Origin: Falsiroseomonas sp051860665
Lineage (GTDB): Bacteria > Pseudomonadota > Alphaproteobacteria > Acetobacterales > Acetobacteraceae
DNA length: 64,000 bases
Direction of reading: 5' to 3'
NCBI RefSeq assembly: GCF_051860665.1
Contig: NZ_JBHYDM010000008.1
Location: 1-64,000 of the forward strand
This document shows, one piece after another, positions 15,885-25,041 of this stretch. Each line of letters opens with the position of its first letter. The stretch's first letter is position 1. The position numbers and the translations under genes are program-made. The notes beneath the pieces were generated by a model. The model had not been told where the DNA came from and made no database searches. It saw nothing but the letters and a program-made list of their open reading frames with translations.

Positions 15885-16652
15885 ATGCTCCTCGAGCTCG
15901 ATGCGGTCAGCAAGGAATTCCCGACCCGCGGCGGCCCGCCCGCGCGGGTGATGGATCGCGTCTCGCTCGATGTGCGGGCGGGCGAATTCATGGCGGTGCT
16001 CGGCCCCTCCGGCTGCGGCAAGTCCACGCTGCTGCAGATGGCGGCGGGGCTGCTGCCGGTGACCTCCGGCACGGTGCGGCTCGCGGGCCGACCGGTGACC
16101 GCGCCGCCGCCTGAGGCGGTCTATGTCTTCCAGCAATACAGCCGGTCTCTGCTGCCGTGGAGAACTGTGCGGGACAATGTGGCCTTCGCGACGGAGCATC
16201 GCATCGGCCGCAAGCGCGCGCGGGCGGCGGCGGAGGAACCGCTGGCGCAGGTGGGCCTGGCCGGCTTCGGCAACCATTTCCCCTGGCAGCTTTCGGGCGG
16301 CATGCAGCAGCGTGTGGCGATCGCGCGCGCGCTGGCTGCGGAACCCGCGATGCTGCTGATGGACGAACCCTTCAGCGCGGTGGATGCGCTGACGCGGCTC
16401 GACCTGCATGCCCTGGTCCTCGAGATATGCGCGCGCCGCCGCCTGACGGTGCTGCTGGTGACGCATGATGTGGAGGAGGCGATCACGCTGGCCGATCGCA
16501 TCGCCGTGCTGACGCCGCGGCCGACCACGGTGGCCGAGGTGATCGAGGTCGGCATTGCGCGCCCACGCGATCCCGTCGCGACGCGCGAGCTTCCGCGCTT
16601 CCTCGAACTGCGCCACGCGCTGCTGGAGCGCTTGATGATCCGTCATGGCTGA
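15885..16652 (+). CDS. NitT/TauT-type ABC transporter ATP-binding protein
   Basis: A 255-residue ABC ATPase of the SsuB/TauB/NrtD group. Walker A GPSGCGKST, Q-loop YVFQQ, signature LSGGMQQRV, Walker B LLMDEP and switch THD are all intact. The start at 15885 is placed 7 bases after AGGAAGG; an ATG at 15879 is too close to it. It powers uptake of a small organic anion or similar substrate with the two downstream permeases. Its last 8 bases overlap the first permease gene. Confidence 0.9.
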   Translation: MLLELDAVSKEFPTRGGPPARVMDRVSLDVRAGEFMAVLGPSGCGKSTLLQMAAGLLPVTSGTVRLAGRPVTAPPPEAVYVFQQYSRSLLPWRTVRDNVAFATEHRIGRKRARAAAEEPLAQVGLAGFGNHFPWQLSGGMQQRVAIARALAAEPAMLLMDEPFSAVDALTRLDLHALVLEICARRRLTVLLVTHDVEEAITLADRIAVLTPRPTTVAEVIEVGIARPRDPVATRELPRFLELRHALLERLMIRHG

Positions 16653-17409
16653 GCGGCTGCGCGCGGTACTGCCCGGCCTCGCCGTGCTGGCGCTGCTGCT
16701 GGCGGGTCTCGAGTGGGCGGTGCAGGCAGGGCTGATCCGTCGCGTGCTGCTGCCGCCGCCCTCCGTCATCGGCACCACGCTCTGGGATCTCCTGGTATCC
16801 GGCGAATTCCTCGCGCCACTCGTGGCGACGCTGCGTCTGGTTTTCGCCGGCTTCGCCATCGGCAGCGTCATCGGCGTGCTGCTCGGCACCGCGATGGGCT
16901 GGTGGCCCGCGGCCTTCCGGCTGTTCGAGCCGCTGGTGGAACTGCTGCGGCCAGTCCCGAAATCCGCGCTGGTGCCGCCGTTGATGCTCTTCCTCGGTAT
17001 CGGTGACACGATGAAGATCACCTCCGTCGCGCTGGTGGTGATCTTCCCCGTGCTGCTGAACACGCTGCAGGGCGTGCGTGGCGTGGATCGCGTGATGCTG
17101 GATGCGGCGCGCACCCATGGCTGGGGCACGGCGCATACGCTGTGGCACCTGGTGCTGCCGGCGGCGCTGCCCTTCATCCTGGCCGGCATGCGCATCAGCC
17201 TCGGCCTGGCGCTGGTGCTGGCCGTGCTGGCCGAAATGCTGGCGGGGCAGGGCGGGCTCGGCTTCCTGATCCTCGACATGCAGCGCAGCTTTCTCATCCG
17301 GCAGATGTATGCCTGGCTGGTCATTCTGGCGCTGCTTGGCCTGATGCTGAACGGCGTCTTCGTCGTGCTGGAACGTCGCGCGCTGCATTGGCAGAACCGC
17401 AACCCATAA
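16645..17409 (+). CDS. NitT/TauT-type ABC transporter permease 1
   Basis: A 254-residue inner-membrane permease of the SsuC/TauC type, with about six hydrophobic helices. The cytoplasmic loop near residues 145-160 (DAARTHGWGTAHTLWHLVLPAALP) is the EAA coupling motif that contacts the ATPase. It overlaps the ATPase gene (ATGGCTGA) and is followed after 10 bases by the binding-protein gene. A second, related permease lies downstream, so the membrane part of this transporter may be a heterodimer. Confidence 0.9.
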   Translation: MAERLRAVLPGLAVLALLLAGLEWAVQAGLIRRVLLPPPSVIGTTLWDLLVSGEFLAPLVATLRLVFAGFAIGSVIGVLLGTAMGWWPAAFRLFEPLVELLRPVPKSALVPPLMLFLGIGDTMKITSVALVVIFPVLLNTLQGVRGVDRVMLDAARTHGWGTAHTLWHLVLPAALPFILAGMRISLGLALVLAVLAEMLAGQGGLGFLILDMQRSFLIRQMYAWLVILALLGLMLNGVFVVLERRALHWQNRNP

Positions 17410-17414
17410 GGAGG
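17408..17414 (+). promoter_or_regulatory. Strong ribosome binding site fixing a GTG start
   Basis: AAGGAGG, fully complementary to the 16S rRNA 3' end, lies 5 bases before GTG at 17420 and overlaps the permease stop TAA. It supports the GTG start and high expression of the binding protein. Confidence 0.75.
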
Positions 17415-17419
17415 TCTTC

Positions 17420-18379
17420 GTGGACATCACCCGTCGTACTGCCCTGGCCATCCCCGCAGCCCTCGCCGCGCCTGCGCTGCGTGCGCAAAGCCTGACGAAG
17501 ATGCGCGTCAGCGTGATTCCCGTGCTGGACGTCGCACCGCTGCATGCCGCGATTCGCGAAGGTTATTTCGCTGCCGAGGGAATCGAGATCGACACTTCCA
17601 CCACTGCCGGCGGCGCCACCGGCCTTCCGGGGCTGGTCGCCGGTCAGTTCCGCGTCGTCTTCTCCAACGTTGTCTCCATCATGCTCGGCGTGCGGGAGGG
17701 GCTGGATTTCCGGTTCGTCTCCGGTGCGAGCAAGGGCAAGGATGCGCCGCCGGACATCCTGGCGCTGCTGGTGCGCAAGGGATCGGGCCTGCGCACGGGT
17801 AAGGACCTCGAGGGCAAGCGGCTGGCCTCCAATACCCGCAACAACATCGTCTGGTTGCGCGGCATGGCTTGGGTGGAGAAGACCGGCGGCGACTGGCGCC
17901 GCGTCACCACCGTCGAAGTGCCCTTCCCACAGATGGCGGATGCGCTGGCCGGCGGCCAGGTGGACGCGGCGATCTTCTCCGAACCCTTCGTCGCCGCGGC
18001 GCTGGAGACGCATGGCGACAGGCTGGAGCGCATCGGCTGGCCGATCAGCGAGACGGAGCCCGGCGGCACCAATGCGCAATACGTGGCGATGGCCGAGGAT
18101 CTGGCGCGCAATGCGGAACTGTTCGACCGCTTCGGCCGCGCGCTGCACAAGGGCGTGGACTGGGTGAATGAGCGGGCCGGCCAGCCGGCACTGCTGGAGC
18201 TGATCTCTGCCTTCTCGCGCGTGCCGCTCGCGCGCCTGCAGAATACCGCGCTGCCCGCCTATCCCAAGGGCGTCACGCCGGCGGAGCTGGATACGCTGGT
18301 GGCAACGATGCAGCGCTACGGGCTGACCGGCCGCTACCCTACTAGCGCCAGCCTCATCCACCGCACCGCGCGCCTCTGA
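17420..18379 (+). CDS. NitT/TauT-type ABC transporter substrate-binding protein
   Basis: A 319-residue periplasmic receptor of the NMT1/THI5-like/SsuA group with a twin-arginine-like leader (ITRRTALAIPAALAAPALRAQ). The mature protein starts with MRVSVIPVLDVAPLHAAI and contains YFAAEGIEI, GATGLPGLVAGQF and VFSNVVSIM, typical of the fold. GTG start, placed by the AAGGAGG site. It sits between two permease genes and probably delivers the Rieske/GS-like substrate, or an aromatic or amine relative of it. Confidence 0.88.
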   Translation: MDITRRTALAIPAALAAPALRAQSLTKMRVSVIPVLDVAPLHAAIREGYFAAEGIEIDTSTTAGGATGLPGLVAGQFRVVFSNVVSIMLGVREGLDFRFVSGASKGKDAPPDILALLVRKGSGLRTGKDLEGKRLASNTRNNIVWLRGMAWVEKTGGDWRRVTTVEVPFPQMADALAGGQVDAAIFSEPFVAAALETHGDRLERIGWPISETEPGGTNAQYVAMAEDLARNAELFDRFGRALHKGVDWVNERAGQPALLELISAFSRVPLARLQNTALPAYPKGVTPAELDTLVATMQRYGLTGRYPTSASLIHRTARL

Positions 18380-19134
18380 TGCGGCGACCGTCCTCCGGCG
18401 TCTGGCTGGTGCTGGGCCTGCTCGCGCTGTGGGAAGCCTCGGCGCGGCTGGGCTGGGTGGACAGCCCGAACTGGCCGCCGGTGACGGACGTGCTTGCTGC
18501 ACTGTTCCGTGACAGCGTGACGGGCGAATTGCCGCTGCGCGTCGGCGGGTCGCTGTATCGCATGTTTGCGGGGTTGGCGGCGGGCGGCCTGGCCGGAGTC
18601 CTGATCGGTCTCGGCTTCGCGCTGGTGCCGCTCACCGCGCGACTGTTCGGCGTGGTGGTGGAGTTGCTGCGGCCGATCCCCGTGCCGGCGGTGATTCCGC
18701 CGCTGGTGCTGTTCCTCGGCCTCGATGATCCCATGAAGATCACCGTGGTGGCGCTGACCGTCTTCTTTCCCGTGCTGACCAATACGATGCAGGGCGTGCG
18801 CGCGGTGGAGGCGGAGGCGCTGGCCATGGGCCGCACCTTTGGCATCGGCCCCTGGCGCCGCGCCGCCTTCATCGTGCTGCCCGCCTGCCTGCCCTATATC
18901 CTCGCGGGTCTTCGCGTGGCGCTCGGCCTGGCGCTGGTGGTGACGGTGGTGGCGGAGATGATCGCGGGCGAGCAGGGCGTGGGCAACTACCTCGTGCTCA
19001 TGCAATTCGCCGGCCGTGCGCCGGAGATGTATGCGACGGTGCTGCTGCTGGCCGCGCTCGGCTATGCGCTGAACCGCGCCTTCGTCGCGCTGGAACATCG
19101 CGCCATCCATTGGTACTTCGCGATGGGGCGCTAA
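18379..19134 (+). CDS. NitT/TauT-type ABC transporter permease 2
   Basis: A 251-residue SsuC/TauC-like permease, clearly paralogous to the one at 16645-17409 (both carry VELLRP, PPLxLFLG, MKIT and NTxQGVR in the same order). The EAA region is AMGRTFGIGPWRRAAFIVLP. The start overlaps the receptor's stop (TGATG). Its TAA shares bases with the TAG of the convergent amidohydrolase gene, leaving no gap. Confidence 0.9.
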   Translation: MRRPSSGVWLVLGLLALWEASARLGWVDSPNWPPVTDVLAALFRDSVTGELPLRVGGSLYRMFAGLAAGGLAGVLIGLGFALVPLTARLFGVVVELLRPIPVPAVIPPLVLFLGLDDPMKITVVALTVFFPVLTNTMQGVRAVEAEALAMGRTFGIGPWRRAAFIVLPACLPYILAGLRVALGLALVVTVVAEMIAGEQGVGNYLVLMQFAGRAPEMYATVLLLAALGYALNRAFVALEHRAIHWYFAMGR

Positions 19135-20237
19135 GCCCTCGCAATCACCGCGACGGGCCCGCCGCCATCCGGCCCCTGATGCTCCGCGCCGCCTGAGACG
19201 AAAAGGTCGGTGCGGCCGACGGCGGCGGCGATCACGCCGCCGACCAATGCGCGGGCGTGGCGCGTGGCGTTGATGTCGCTGTCGTCCCACATGATGTGGC
19301 GGCGGCCGCGGATGGTGCCTGTGGAGGAGGGCTCTGCCTTGGCCAGCACCGCGATCAGCCGCGCGGCATCCGCAGCATTGATCTGCCCGCCGGCGGGGTC
19401 CAGCCCTGCACCGCGCAGCGCCGCGTGCACCGCGGGTAAGGCGATGGCATCGGGCATCACGGCATGGGCGATGCGCAACGGCCCGCCCCAGGCCGTGCTC
19501 TGACCCATTACCACGATCTCGTTCCGCAGCAGCTCGACGCCGGCGGAACAGCTCGCGCGGCCGGAGAACAGCGACCAGTCCTGGCCTATGACCGAATCCG
19601 ACAGCGCCGCCTCCGCCACCTCGCCCAACGCCAGCGCCACGCCGAGGGCGGAGGCGCCCCGCGACAGCCCCATGGAATGATAGGTATCCTCCGTCGCGAC
19701 GGTGGCACCGCGGGCGCGGGCGGCGGCGATGCGCTCGCTGGTCAGCAGCGGGCATTTCACCTGGACGTAGTGGACATCGGCGATGTCGCTGATACCGGCC
19801 TGGGCCATCGCCTCCCGCACCGCGGCCGCCGTGGCTTGCACCTGCGGCATGCGGCCCAGCTCCTCCGCGGCAAAATCCCGCGTGAAGGCGGTGCCGAGGG
19901 CCAGCGCGCCTGCGGGTGCCGCGACCTCCGCCTCACCCACGGCAAAGACAAGAAAATGCGGCGAGAGGCCACCCTCGGTGCCGCCGGACATCACCATCGC
20001 CACGCGTTCGGCGACCTGCGCGGCGCTCAGGGCGAGGCGTGGCGCCAGCATGTGGCACAGCGCCTCCACCGCATAGGCGCGGGTGAAGTCGTTGACGCAG
20101 CCATTGCCCTCGGTCTTGCCGAGGATCGCCACCACCTGGCGCGGATCCAGCGTCCCGCTGTCGAAGAGCGCGGCGACCGCGCCGGCATCGCCGGGATGGC
20201 GTGCGGGGACGAGATGAACGAAGGCCTGCCGGATCAT
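19131..20237 (-). CDS. Ring-opening amidohydrolase (cyanuric acid amidohydrolase/barbiturase family)
   Basis: A 368-residue member of the AtzD/TrzD/barbiturase family. The three-repeat architecture is visible, with a Lys/Ser pair in each repeat: K41/S84 (LGKTEGNG, SGGTEGG), K161/S231 (VQVKCPLLTS, SCSAGVEL) and K300/S348 (AKAEPSSTG, VSGGAEHQG). Enzymes of this family hydrolyse cyanuric acid or barbiturate rings. The start at 20237 overlaps the LivM stop (ATGA), so it is the last gene of a Liv transporter operon. The imported compound is therefore probably an N-heterocycle with an imide-type ring. Activity on barbiturate versus triazine cannot be told from sequence alone. Confidence 0.92.
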   Translation of the reverse strand: MIRQAFVHLVPARHPGDAGAVAALFDSGTLDPRQVVAILGKTEGNGCVNDFTRAYAVEALCHMLAPRLALSAAQVAERVAMVMSGGTEGGLSPHFLVFAVGEAEVAAPAGALALGTAFTRDFAAEELGRMPQVQATAAAVREAMAQAGISDIADVHYVQVKCPLLTSERIAAARARGATVATEDTYHSMGLSRGASALGVALALGEVAEAALSDSVIGQDWSLFSGRASCSAGVELLRNEIVVMGQSTAWGGPLRIAHAVMPDAIALPAVHAALRGAGLDPAGGQINAADAARLIAVLAKAEPSSTGTIRGRRHIMWDDSDINATRHARALVGGVIAAAVGRTDLFVSGGAEHQGPDGGGPVAVIARA

Positions 20238-21163
20238 CGCGGGTCCTGTTCCAGGTGGCGGGAGATGGTGGCGCGTTCGCCGAACAGCCCGCGGGGCCGC
20301 GCGACGAGGATGGCCGCGATCAGAACGCCGATCAGCACCACCTGCAAGGCCGCGCCGCGCGCCTGTTCCGCCTGCGGCAGCAGGTCCCGCAGCAGCCCGC
20401 CGGAGATGGTCCAGATGCCCCAGACCAGCAGCGCGCCCGCCACCGCGCCGAGGTTGCGGCCGGAGCCGCCGACGATGAGCATGGCCCAGATCTGGAAGGT
20501 GAGGACCGGCAGAAAATCCTCGGGCGCGATGTAGCCGACGAAATGTGCGTAGAGCGCGCCACCAAGGCCCATTAGCATGCAGCCCATCACGAAGGCCTGC
20601 AGTCGGTAGCGCCGGGCGTGCTTGCCGAGTGAGGCGGCCGCGGCCTCATCCTCCCGGATCGCGCGCAGCACGCGGCCCCAGGGGCTGGCCACCAGCCGCT
20701 CCAGCCCCCACCAGGCGAGGCCTAGCGCACCGAGCACCAGCGCGAGATAGGCGAGGTTCCATGCGAGCCCGGCGCCAAGCAACGCGAACAGTGGTTTCGG
20801 GATGGACTGGATGCCGAAGGGTCCGCCGGTCAGCACCTGCGCGTTCAGCGCGACGAGCTGGATCACCACCGCGATGCCGAAGGTGGTGATGGCGAGGTAA
20901 TCCTCCCGCAACCGCAGCGCGGCCAGGCCGACGATGAAGGCGGCCAGCCCCGCCGCCACCATGGCGCCGAGCCAGCCCAGCGCCACGGGCCAGCCGAGCG
21001 CGGTGGTCAGCAACGCGGAGGCATAGGCCCCGATCGCGACGAAGCCCGCGACGCCCACGTTGAACAGCCCCGCAAAACCCCATTGCAGATTCAGGCCGAG
21101 CGTCATCACGCCGAAGATCGCGGCGAAGCATAGAAAAAAGCTGCCATAGGCGAGGAGCTCCAT
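20234..21163 (-). CDS. livM: Branched-chain-type ABC transporter permease (LivM-like)
   Basis: A 309-residue membrane protein with 8-10 hydrophobic segments. The LivM hallmarks are LNLQWGFAGLFNVGVAGF near the N-terminus and RAIREDEAAAASLGKHARRYR in the cytoplasmic coupling loop. The start at 21163 shares one base with the LivH stop (TGATG). It forms the membrane dimer with LivH. In this operon the system likely imports the substrate of the ring-opening amidohydrolase rather than an amino acid. Confidence 0.9.
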   Translation of the reverse strand: MELLAYGSFFLCFAAIFGVMTLGLNLQWGFAGLFNVGVAGFVAIGAYASALLTTALGWPVALGWLGAMVAAGLAAFIVGLAALRLREDYLAITTFGIAVVIQLVALNAQVLTGGPFGIQSIPKPLFALLGAGLAWNLAYLALVLGALGLAWWGLERLVASPWGRVLRAIREDEAAAASLGKHARRYRLQAFVMGCMLMGLGGALYAHFVGYIAPEDFLPVLTFQIWAMLIVGGSGRNLGAVAGALLVWGIWTISGGLLRDLLPQAEQARGAALQVVLIGVLIAAILVARPRGLFGERATISRHLEQDPR

Positions 21164-22089
21164 CAGGGCTTCTCCCCGAACAGCCCATTGGGTCGCAGCA
21201 GCAGGATGGCGATCAGCACCAGGAAGGCCGTCGCCGCGCGATATTCCGCGCCGAAGAGCGGAACCGAGAAACTCTCGGCCAGGCCGACGATAAAGCCGCC
21301 CAGCACCGCGCCCCAGACGCTGCCGATGCCGCCGAGGATGGCGGCGGCAAACAGCGGCAGCAGCAATTCGAAGCCGAGGCCGGGGCGGATCTGTCCGACC
21401 AGCCCCGCGAAGACGCCGGCCACGGCCGCCAGCGCCGCGCCGATGATCCAGGTGGCGCGGATCACCGCCGCCACATCCACGCCGGCCACGCGCGCCAGCG
21501 CCGGGTTCATCGCCGTGGCGCGCATGGCGCGGCCGAGCGTGGTGCGTGTCAGCAGCAGATGCAGGCCGAGCACCACCACGCCAGTCAGGCCGATGACCAG
21601 CAGCTGGTCCGGCGTGACGCGCAAGCCCCCCAGCACATCCCGCGGTACCAGGCGGATCGCGATCTGGATTTCGCGCGTGTAGTATTCGGGCAAAGTCCCG
21701 TAGAGGAATTGCAGCAGGTTGCGCAGTGCCAGCGCGGCGCCGAAGCTTGCGATCACCAGCGTGATGGCGACGCCCCGCGCGCGCAAACGCTGGAACAGCA
21801 GCCAGTCCACCGCCAGCGCCAGGCCCGCCGTCAGCGCGGCCGCGATCATCATGGCGACCAGCAATTCCCAGCCGAAGGAGAAGGGGCCGATCGGCTGCAT
21901 CACGCCGCCGCCCGTCATCGCCACGACGAAGCCGAGCGCGGTGACGGCGAGATAGGCGCCCCATGTCAAAAACTCGCCCTGGCCGAAATTGGCGAAGCGC
22001 AGGATGGAATAGGTCAGCGTCAGCCCCACCGCGCCGAGCGCGATGACGGAGCCCACGACGAGGCCATCGGCCAGCAATTGCAGCATCAC
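21163..22089 (-). CDS. livH: Branched-chain-type ABC transporter permease (LivH-like)
   Basis: A 308-residue permease beginning MMLQLLADGLVVGSVIALGAVGLTL. It has LRFANFGQGEFLTWGAY, GRAMRATAMNPALARVAGVD (coupling loop) and the C-terminal LRPNGLFGEKP, all typical of LivH. The start at 22089 overlaps the LivF stop (ATGA). Confidence 0.9.
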   Translation of the reverse strand: MMLQLLADGLVVGSVIALGAVGLTLTYSILRFANFGQGEFLTWGAYLAVTALGFVVAMTGGGVMQPIGPFSFGWELLVAMMIAAALTAGLALAVDWLLFQRLRARGVAITLVIASFGAALALRNLLQFLYGTLPEYYTREIQIAIRLVPRDVLGGLRVTPDQLLVIGLTGVVVLGLHLLLTRTTLGRAMRATAMNPALARVAGVDVAAVIRATWIIGAALAAVAGVFAGLVGQIRPGLGFELLLPLFAAAILGGIGSVWGAVLGGFIVGLAESFSVPLFGAEYRAATAFLVLIAILLLRPNGLFGEKP

Positions 22090-22811
22090 CCGGCCTCCAG
22101 CCCCGCGCCCAGATACAGACCGGCCATGCGCGGATCCTCCACCAGCTCCGCGGCGCGGCCCACCAGCCTTTCGCGCCCCTCCACCAGCACCGCGGCCCGA
22201 TCCGCGATGGCCAGTGCGGCCTTCACATTCTGCTCCACCAGAAGGATGGTGACGCCGGACTCGCGCACCGCCTGCAACCGCTCGAAGACCACGCCCACCA
22301 GCTTGGGCGAAAGGCCGGCGGAGGGTTCGTCCAGCATCAGCACGGCGGGCGAGGCGATCAGCGCGCGCGCCACCGCCAGCATCTGTCGCTGCCCACCGGA
22401 GAGCCGCCCGGCGGTCAGTTTCCGCTGCCGCTCCAGATCCGGAAACAGCCCAAACATTTTTGCCAGTTCCCCACGCCGGTGCTTCGGCACCAGGGCGGCG
22501 GCGAGCTGCAGGTTTTCCAGCACGGAGAGATTCGCAAAAATGTTGTCGGTCTGCGGCACGAAGCCGAGGCCTTCCTGCACCATGCGATGCGCGGGGGTGC
22601 GGGTGATGTCGCGGCCCTTGAGAAGAACCTGGCCGGACCAGATCGGCACCAGCCCCGCGGCCGCCTTCACCAGCGTGGACTTGCCCGCGCCATTGGGGCC
22701 GAGCAGCGCCACGATCTCGCCCTGCGCGACAGCCAGGGAGGCGCCACGCAGGATGGGCAGGCCGGGCTCATAGCCGCCCTCGATGGAGGAAAGTTCCAGG
22801 GCAGGGGTCAT
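22086..22811 (-). CDS. livF: Branched-chain-type ABC transporter ATP-binding protein (LivF-like)
   Basis: A 241-residue ATPase with Walker A GPNGAGKST, FVPQ Q-loop, signature LSGGQRQML, Walker B LMLDEPSAGLSP and the VEQN switch segment typical of LivF, where His is commonly replaced. The start at 22811 overlaps the LivG stop (ATGA). It pairs with LivG to drive the LivHM channel. Confidence 0.9.
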   Translation of the reverse strand: MTPALELSSIEGGYEPGLPILRGASLAVAQGEIVALLGPNGAGKSTLVKAAAGLVPIWSGQVLLKGRDITRTPAHRMVQEGLGFVPQTDNIFANLSVLENLQLAAALVPKHRRGELAKMFGLFPDLERQRKLTAGRLSGGQRQMLAVARALIASPAVLMLDEPSAGLSPKLVGVVFERLQAVRESGVTILLVEQNVKAALAIADRAAVLVEGRERLVGRAAELVEDPRMAGLYLGAGLEAG

Positions 22812-23557
22812 GCGCCGAGATAGGCCTCGATGACGCGCGGGTCGCGCTTCACCTCCTCGGGCCCGCCTTCCAGCAGCAGCCGGCCCTGCGCCAGCACCAG
22901 CACCGGGCGGCAGAGGCGCGTGACCAGCTCCATATTGTGCTCGATGATGAGGAAGCTGGTGCCCTGGGCGTTCAGCACCTCGATCTTCTCCATGATGGTG
23001 GCGAGCAGGGGCGGCGCGACGCCGGCGCCGGGTTCGTCCAGCAGGATCAGGCGCGGTTCGGCGACCAGCACGCGGGCCAGTTCCAGCAGCTTGCGCTGGC
23101 CGCCCGACAGCACGCGTGCCGGTTCCTGCGCCAGCCGGGTGAGGCCCACGAAATCCAGCCAGTGCCGCGCCCGGTCGCGGATGCGCCGTTCCTCCGCCGC
23201 CACGGCGCCGGGGCGCAGCCAATTGGCCCAGAAGCGCTCGCCGAGCTGGCCCGGCGGCGCCAGCATCACATTCTCCAGCACCGTCATAGCCGGAAAAGGC
23301 CTTGGGATCTGGAAGGTGCGGGCCAGGCCGTGGTCGAAAACCTGGTCGGGGCGGAGGCCGTCGAGGCGGACGCCATCCAGGGTGATGCGGCCGGCGCTGG
23401 GACGCAGGCTGCCGGCCAGGCAGTTGAACAGGGTGGTCTTGCCGGCGCCATTCGGGCCGATCAGCCCGGTGATGGCGCCGCGGGCCAGGGTGAAGGACAC
23501 GTCCTGCACCACCGGCGGCCCGCCAAAACTCTTGGAAACCCCCTCCGCCACCAGCAT
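22808..23557 (-). CDS. livG: Branched-chain-type ABC transporter ATP-binding protein (LivG-like)
   Basis: A 249-residue ATPase with Walker A GPNGAGKTT, the LivG-typical ARTFQIPRPFPAMTVLENV, signature LSGGQRKLL, Walker B LILLDEPGAGVAP and IEHNM. The start at 23557 gives the expected length; the open frame extends further upstream without family similarity. It is the first gene of the minus operon, 114 bases from the divergent TIGR04076-like gene. That gap presumably holds both promoters; no clear operator was seen in it. Confidence 0.88.
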   Translation of the reverse strand: MLVAEGVSKSFGGPPVVQDVSFTLARGAITGLIGPNGAGKTTLFNCLAGSLRPSAGRITLDGVRLDGLRPDQVFDHGLARTFQIPRPFPAMTVLENVMLAPPGQLGERFWANWLRPGAVAAEERRIRDRARHWLDFVGLTRLAQEPARVLSGGQRKLLELARVLVAEPRLILLDEPGAGVAPPLLATIMEKIEVLNAQGTSFLIIEHNMELVTRLCRPVLVLAQGRLLLEGGPEEVKRDPRVIEAYLGA

Positions 23558-23671
23558 CCGCGGCCATCCCTGATCCACCGGCCATGAAACCGTGGCGCGG
23601 GCGACGGTCAAGGCCCGTCTTGCAGCTTTGTCATCTTCAGCCTGATATGGGGGGGCGAGGGTGGGGCGGCC

Positions 23672-24007
23672 ATGGAGTCGGACGTTTTCGAGTTGTGGGA
23701 TTTGCGGGTCGAGGTGGTGGCCCCGCCCGGGGCGAAGCTGTGGTGCGGCGCCGTACCGGGCGACCACTTTGAGGTGCGGGGGGAGATGCTGCACCTGCCG
23801 CCGGGCCAGGGTTTTTCGATGTATTCGCTCGCCGCGCTGCTCCCGCTGCTGCCAGCAAAACAGCGGCCGACGCATCCGCAGGACTGGATGAGCACGGATG
23901 CGGAGGTGGCCTGCCCCGACCCCAACTGCCCCTCCCGCTTCCGCATCACCCGTACGGGCCTGCGCCGCTTCCGCCATGGCGACACCACCGCGGTGCCGGC
24001 GCCATGA
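23672..24007 (+). CDS. TIGR04076 family protein
   Basis: A 111-residue protein matching the layout of the uncharacterised TIGR04076 family: an N-terminal VEVV strand, a middle LAALLPLLPAKQ segment and a C-terminal CPDPNCPSRFRI motif. The early Cys typical of the family is present (LWCGAVPGD). The stop overlaps the aldo/keto reductase start (ATGA). No function is established for the family; its coupling to a reductase suggests a role in the same redox or catabolic step. Confidence 0.7.
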   Translation: MESDVFELWDLRVEVVAPPGAKLWCGAVPGDHFEVRGEMLHLPPGQGFSMYSLAALLPLLPAKQRPTHPQDWMSTDAEVACPDPNCPSRFRITRTGLRRFRHGDTTAVPAP

Positions 24008-25041
24008 GCGTGCAACGCTTCGACCTCGCGCCGGGCTATTCCATATCCCGCATCCTGCGCGGTGGCTGGCAGCTGGCGGGCGGCCATGGCGAGATTGCGC
24101 GGGATCGCGCGATTGCGGAGATGCGCGCCTTCATCGAGGCCGGCGTCACCACCTTCGACTGCGCGGATATCTATACCGGCGTCGAGGAGATGATCGGCGA
24201 TTTCCGCGCGACACTTTCGCCCGCCGAGCGCGCGCGGATGCAGGTGCATACCAAGTTCGTGCCGGACTGGTCGGACCTGCCGCGCGTCGACCTCGCCTAT
24301 GTCACGCGCATCATCGACCGGTCACTGCAAAGGCTGCGGACGGAGCAATTGGATCTGGTGCAGTTCCATTGGTGGAACTACGAAACGCCGGGCTGGCTGG
24401 AGGCGGCGCAGCACCTGGACCGGCTGCGGCAGCAGGGCAAGATCCGGCATATCGCGGGAACGAACTTCGACACGCCGCATGCTTCCGCGATGATCGAGGC
24501 GGGCGTGCCGCTGGTCTCCATGCAGGTGCAGTATTCGCTGCTGGACCGGCGGCCGGCCGGCGCGTTGGCGGGCCTCTGCGCGGCGCGCGGCATGACGCTG
24601 CTCTGCTACGGCACGGTGGCGGGCGGTTTCCTCTCCGCCCGCTGGCTTGGCCAGACCGCGCCGGCCGAGCCGATGGCCAATCGCAGCCTGATAAAGTACC
24701 GGCTGATCATCGAGGAGTTCGGCGGCTGGGACGCCTTCCAGGCGTTGCTGCGCGCGATGGATGGCGTGGCCCGCAAGCATGGCGTCTCCCTCACCGCCGT
24801 GGCCACGCGCTGGGTGCTGGACCAGCCGCATGTCGCCGGCGCCATCGTGGGCGCGCGCTATGCGGAACACCTGGCGGACAATCTCACCGTCTTCCGCTTC
24901 GCGCTGAATGCGGCGGATCGCGCCGCGCTGGAGGCTGTGCTGGCGCAGGCGCCGGGGCCGGCGGGGGATACCTATACGCTGGAACGCGACCGCGACGGGC
25001 CGCATGGGCGGATCATGAAATATGACCTCAACCGTGACTGA
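24004..25041 (+). CDS. Aldo/keto reductase
   Basis: A 345-residue (alpha/beta)8 NADPH-dependent reductase. The catalytic tetrad is present: D52 (FDCADIY), Y57, K84 (HTKF) and H122 (QFHWW). It is closely related to the N-terminal half of the fusion protein at 26778-28226 (shared QFHWW, GGWDAFQ, ARKHGVS and ATRWVL), so one probably arose by duplication. It overlaps the gene before by ATGA and the NTF2-like gene after by 20 bases. The carbonyl substrate is unknown. Confidence 0.9.
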   Translation: MSVQRFDLAPGYSISRILRGGWQLAGGHGEIARDRAIAEMRAFIEAGVTTFDCADIYTGVEEMIGDFRATLSPAERARMQVHTKFVPDWSDLPRVDLAYVTRIIDRSLQRLRTEQLDLVQFHWWNYETPGWLEAAQHLDRLRQQGKIRHIAGTNFDTPHASAMIEAGVPLVSMQVQYSLLDRRPAGALAGLCAARGMTLLCYGTVAGGFLSARWLGQTAPAEPMANRSLIKYRLIIEEFGGWDAFQALLRAMDGVARKHGVSLTAVATRWVLDQPHVAGAIVGARYAEHLADNLTVFRFALNAADRAALEAVLAQAPGPAGDTYTLERDRDGPHGRIMKYDLNRD

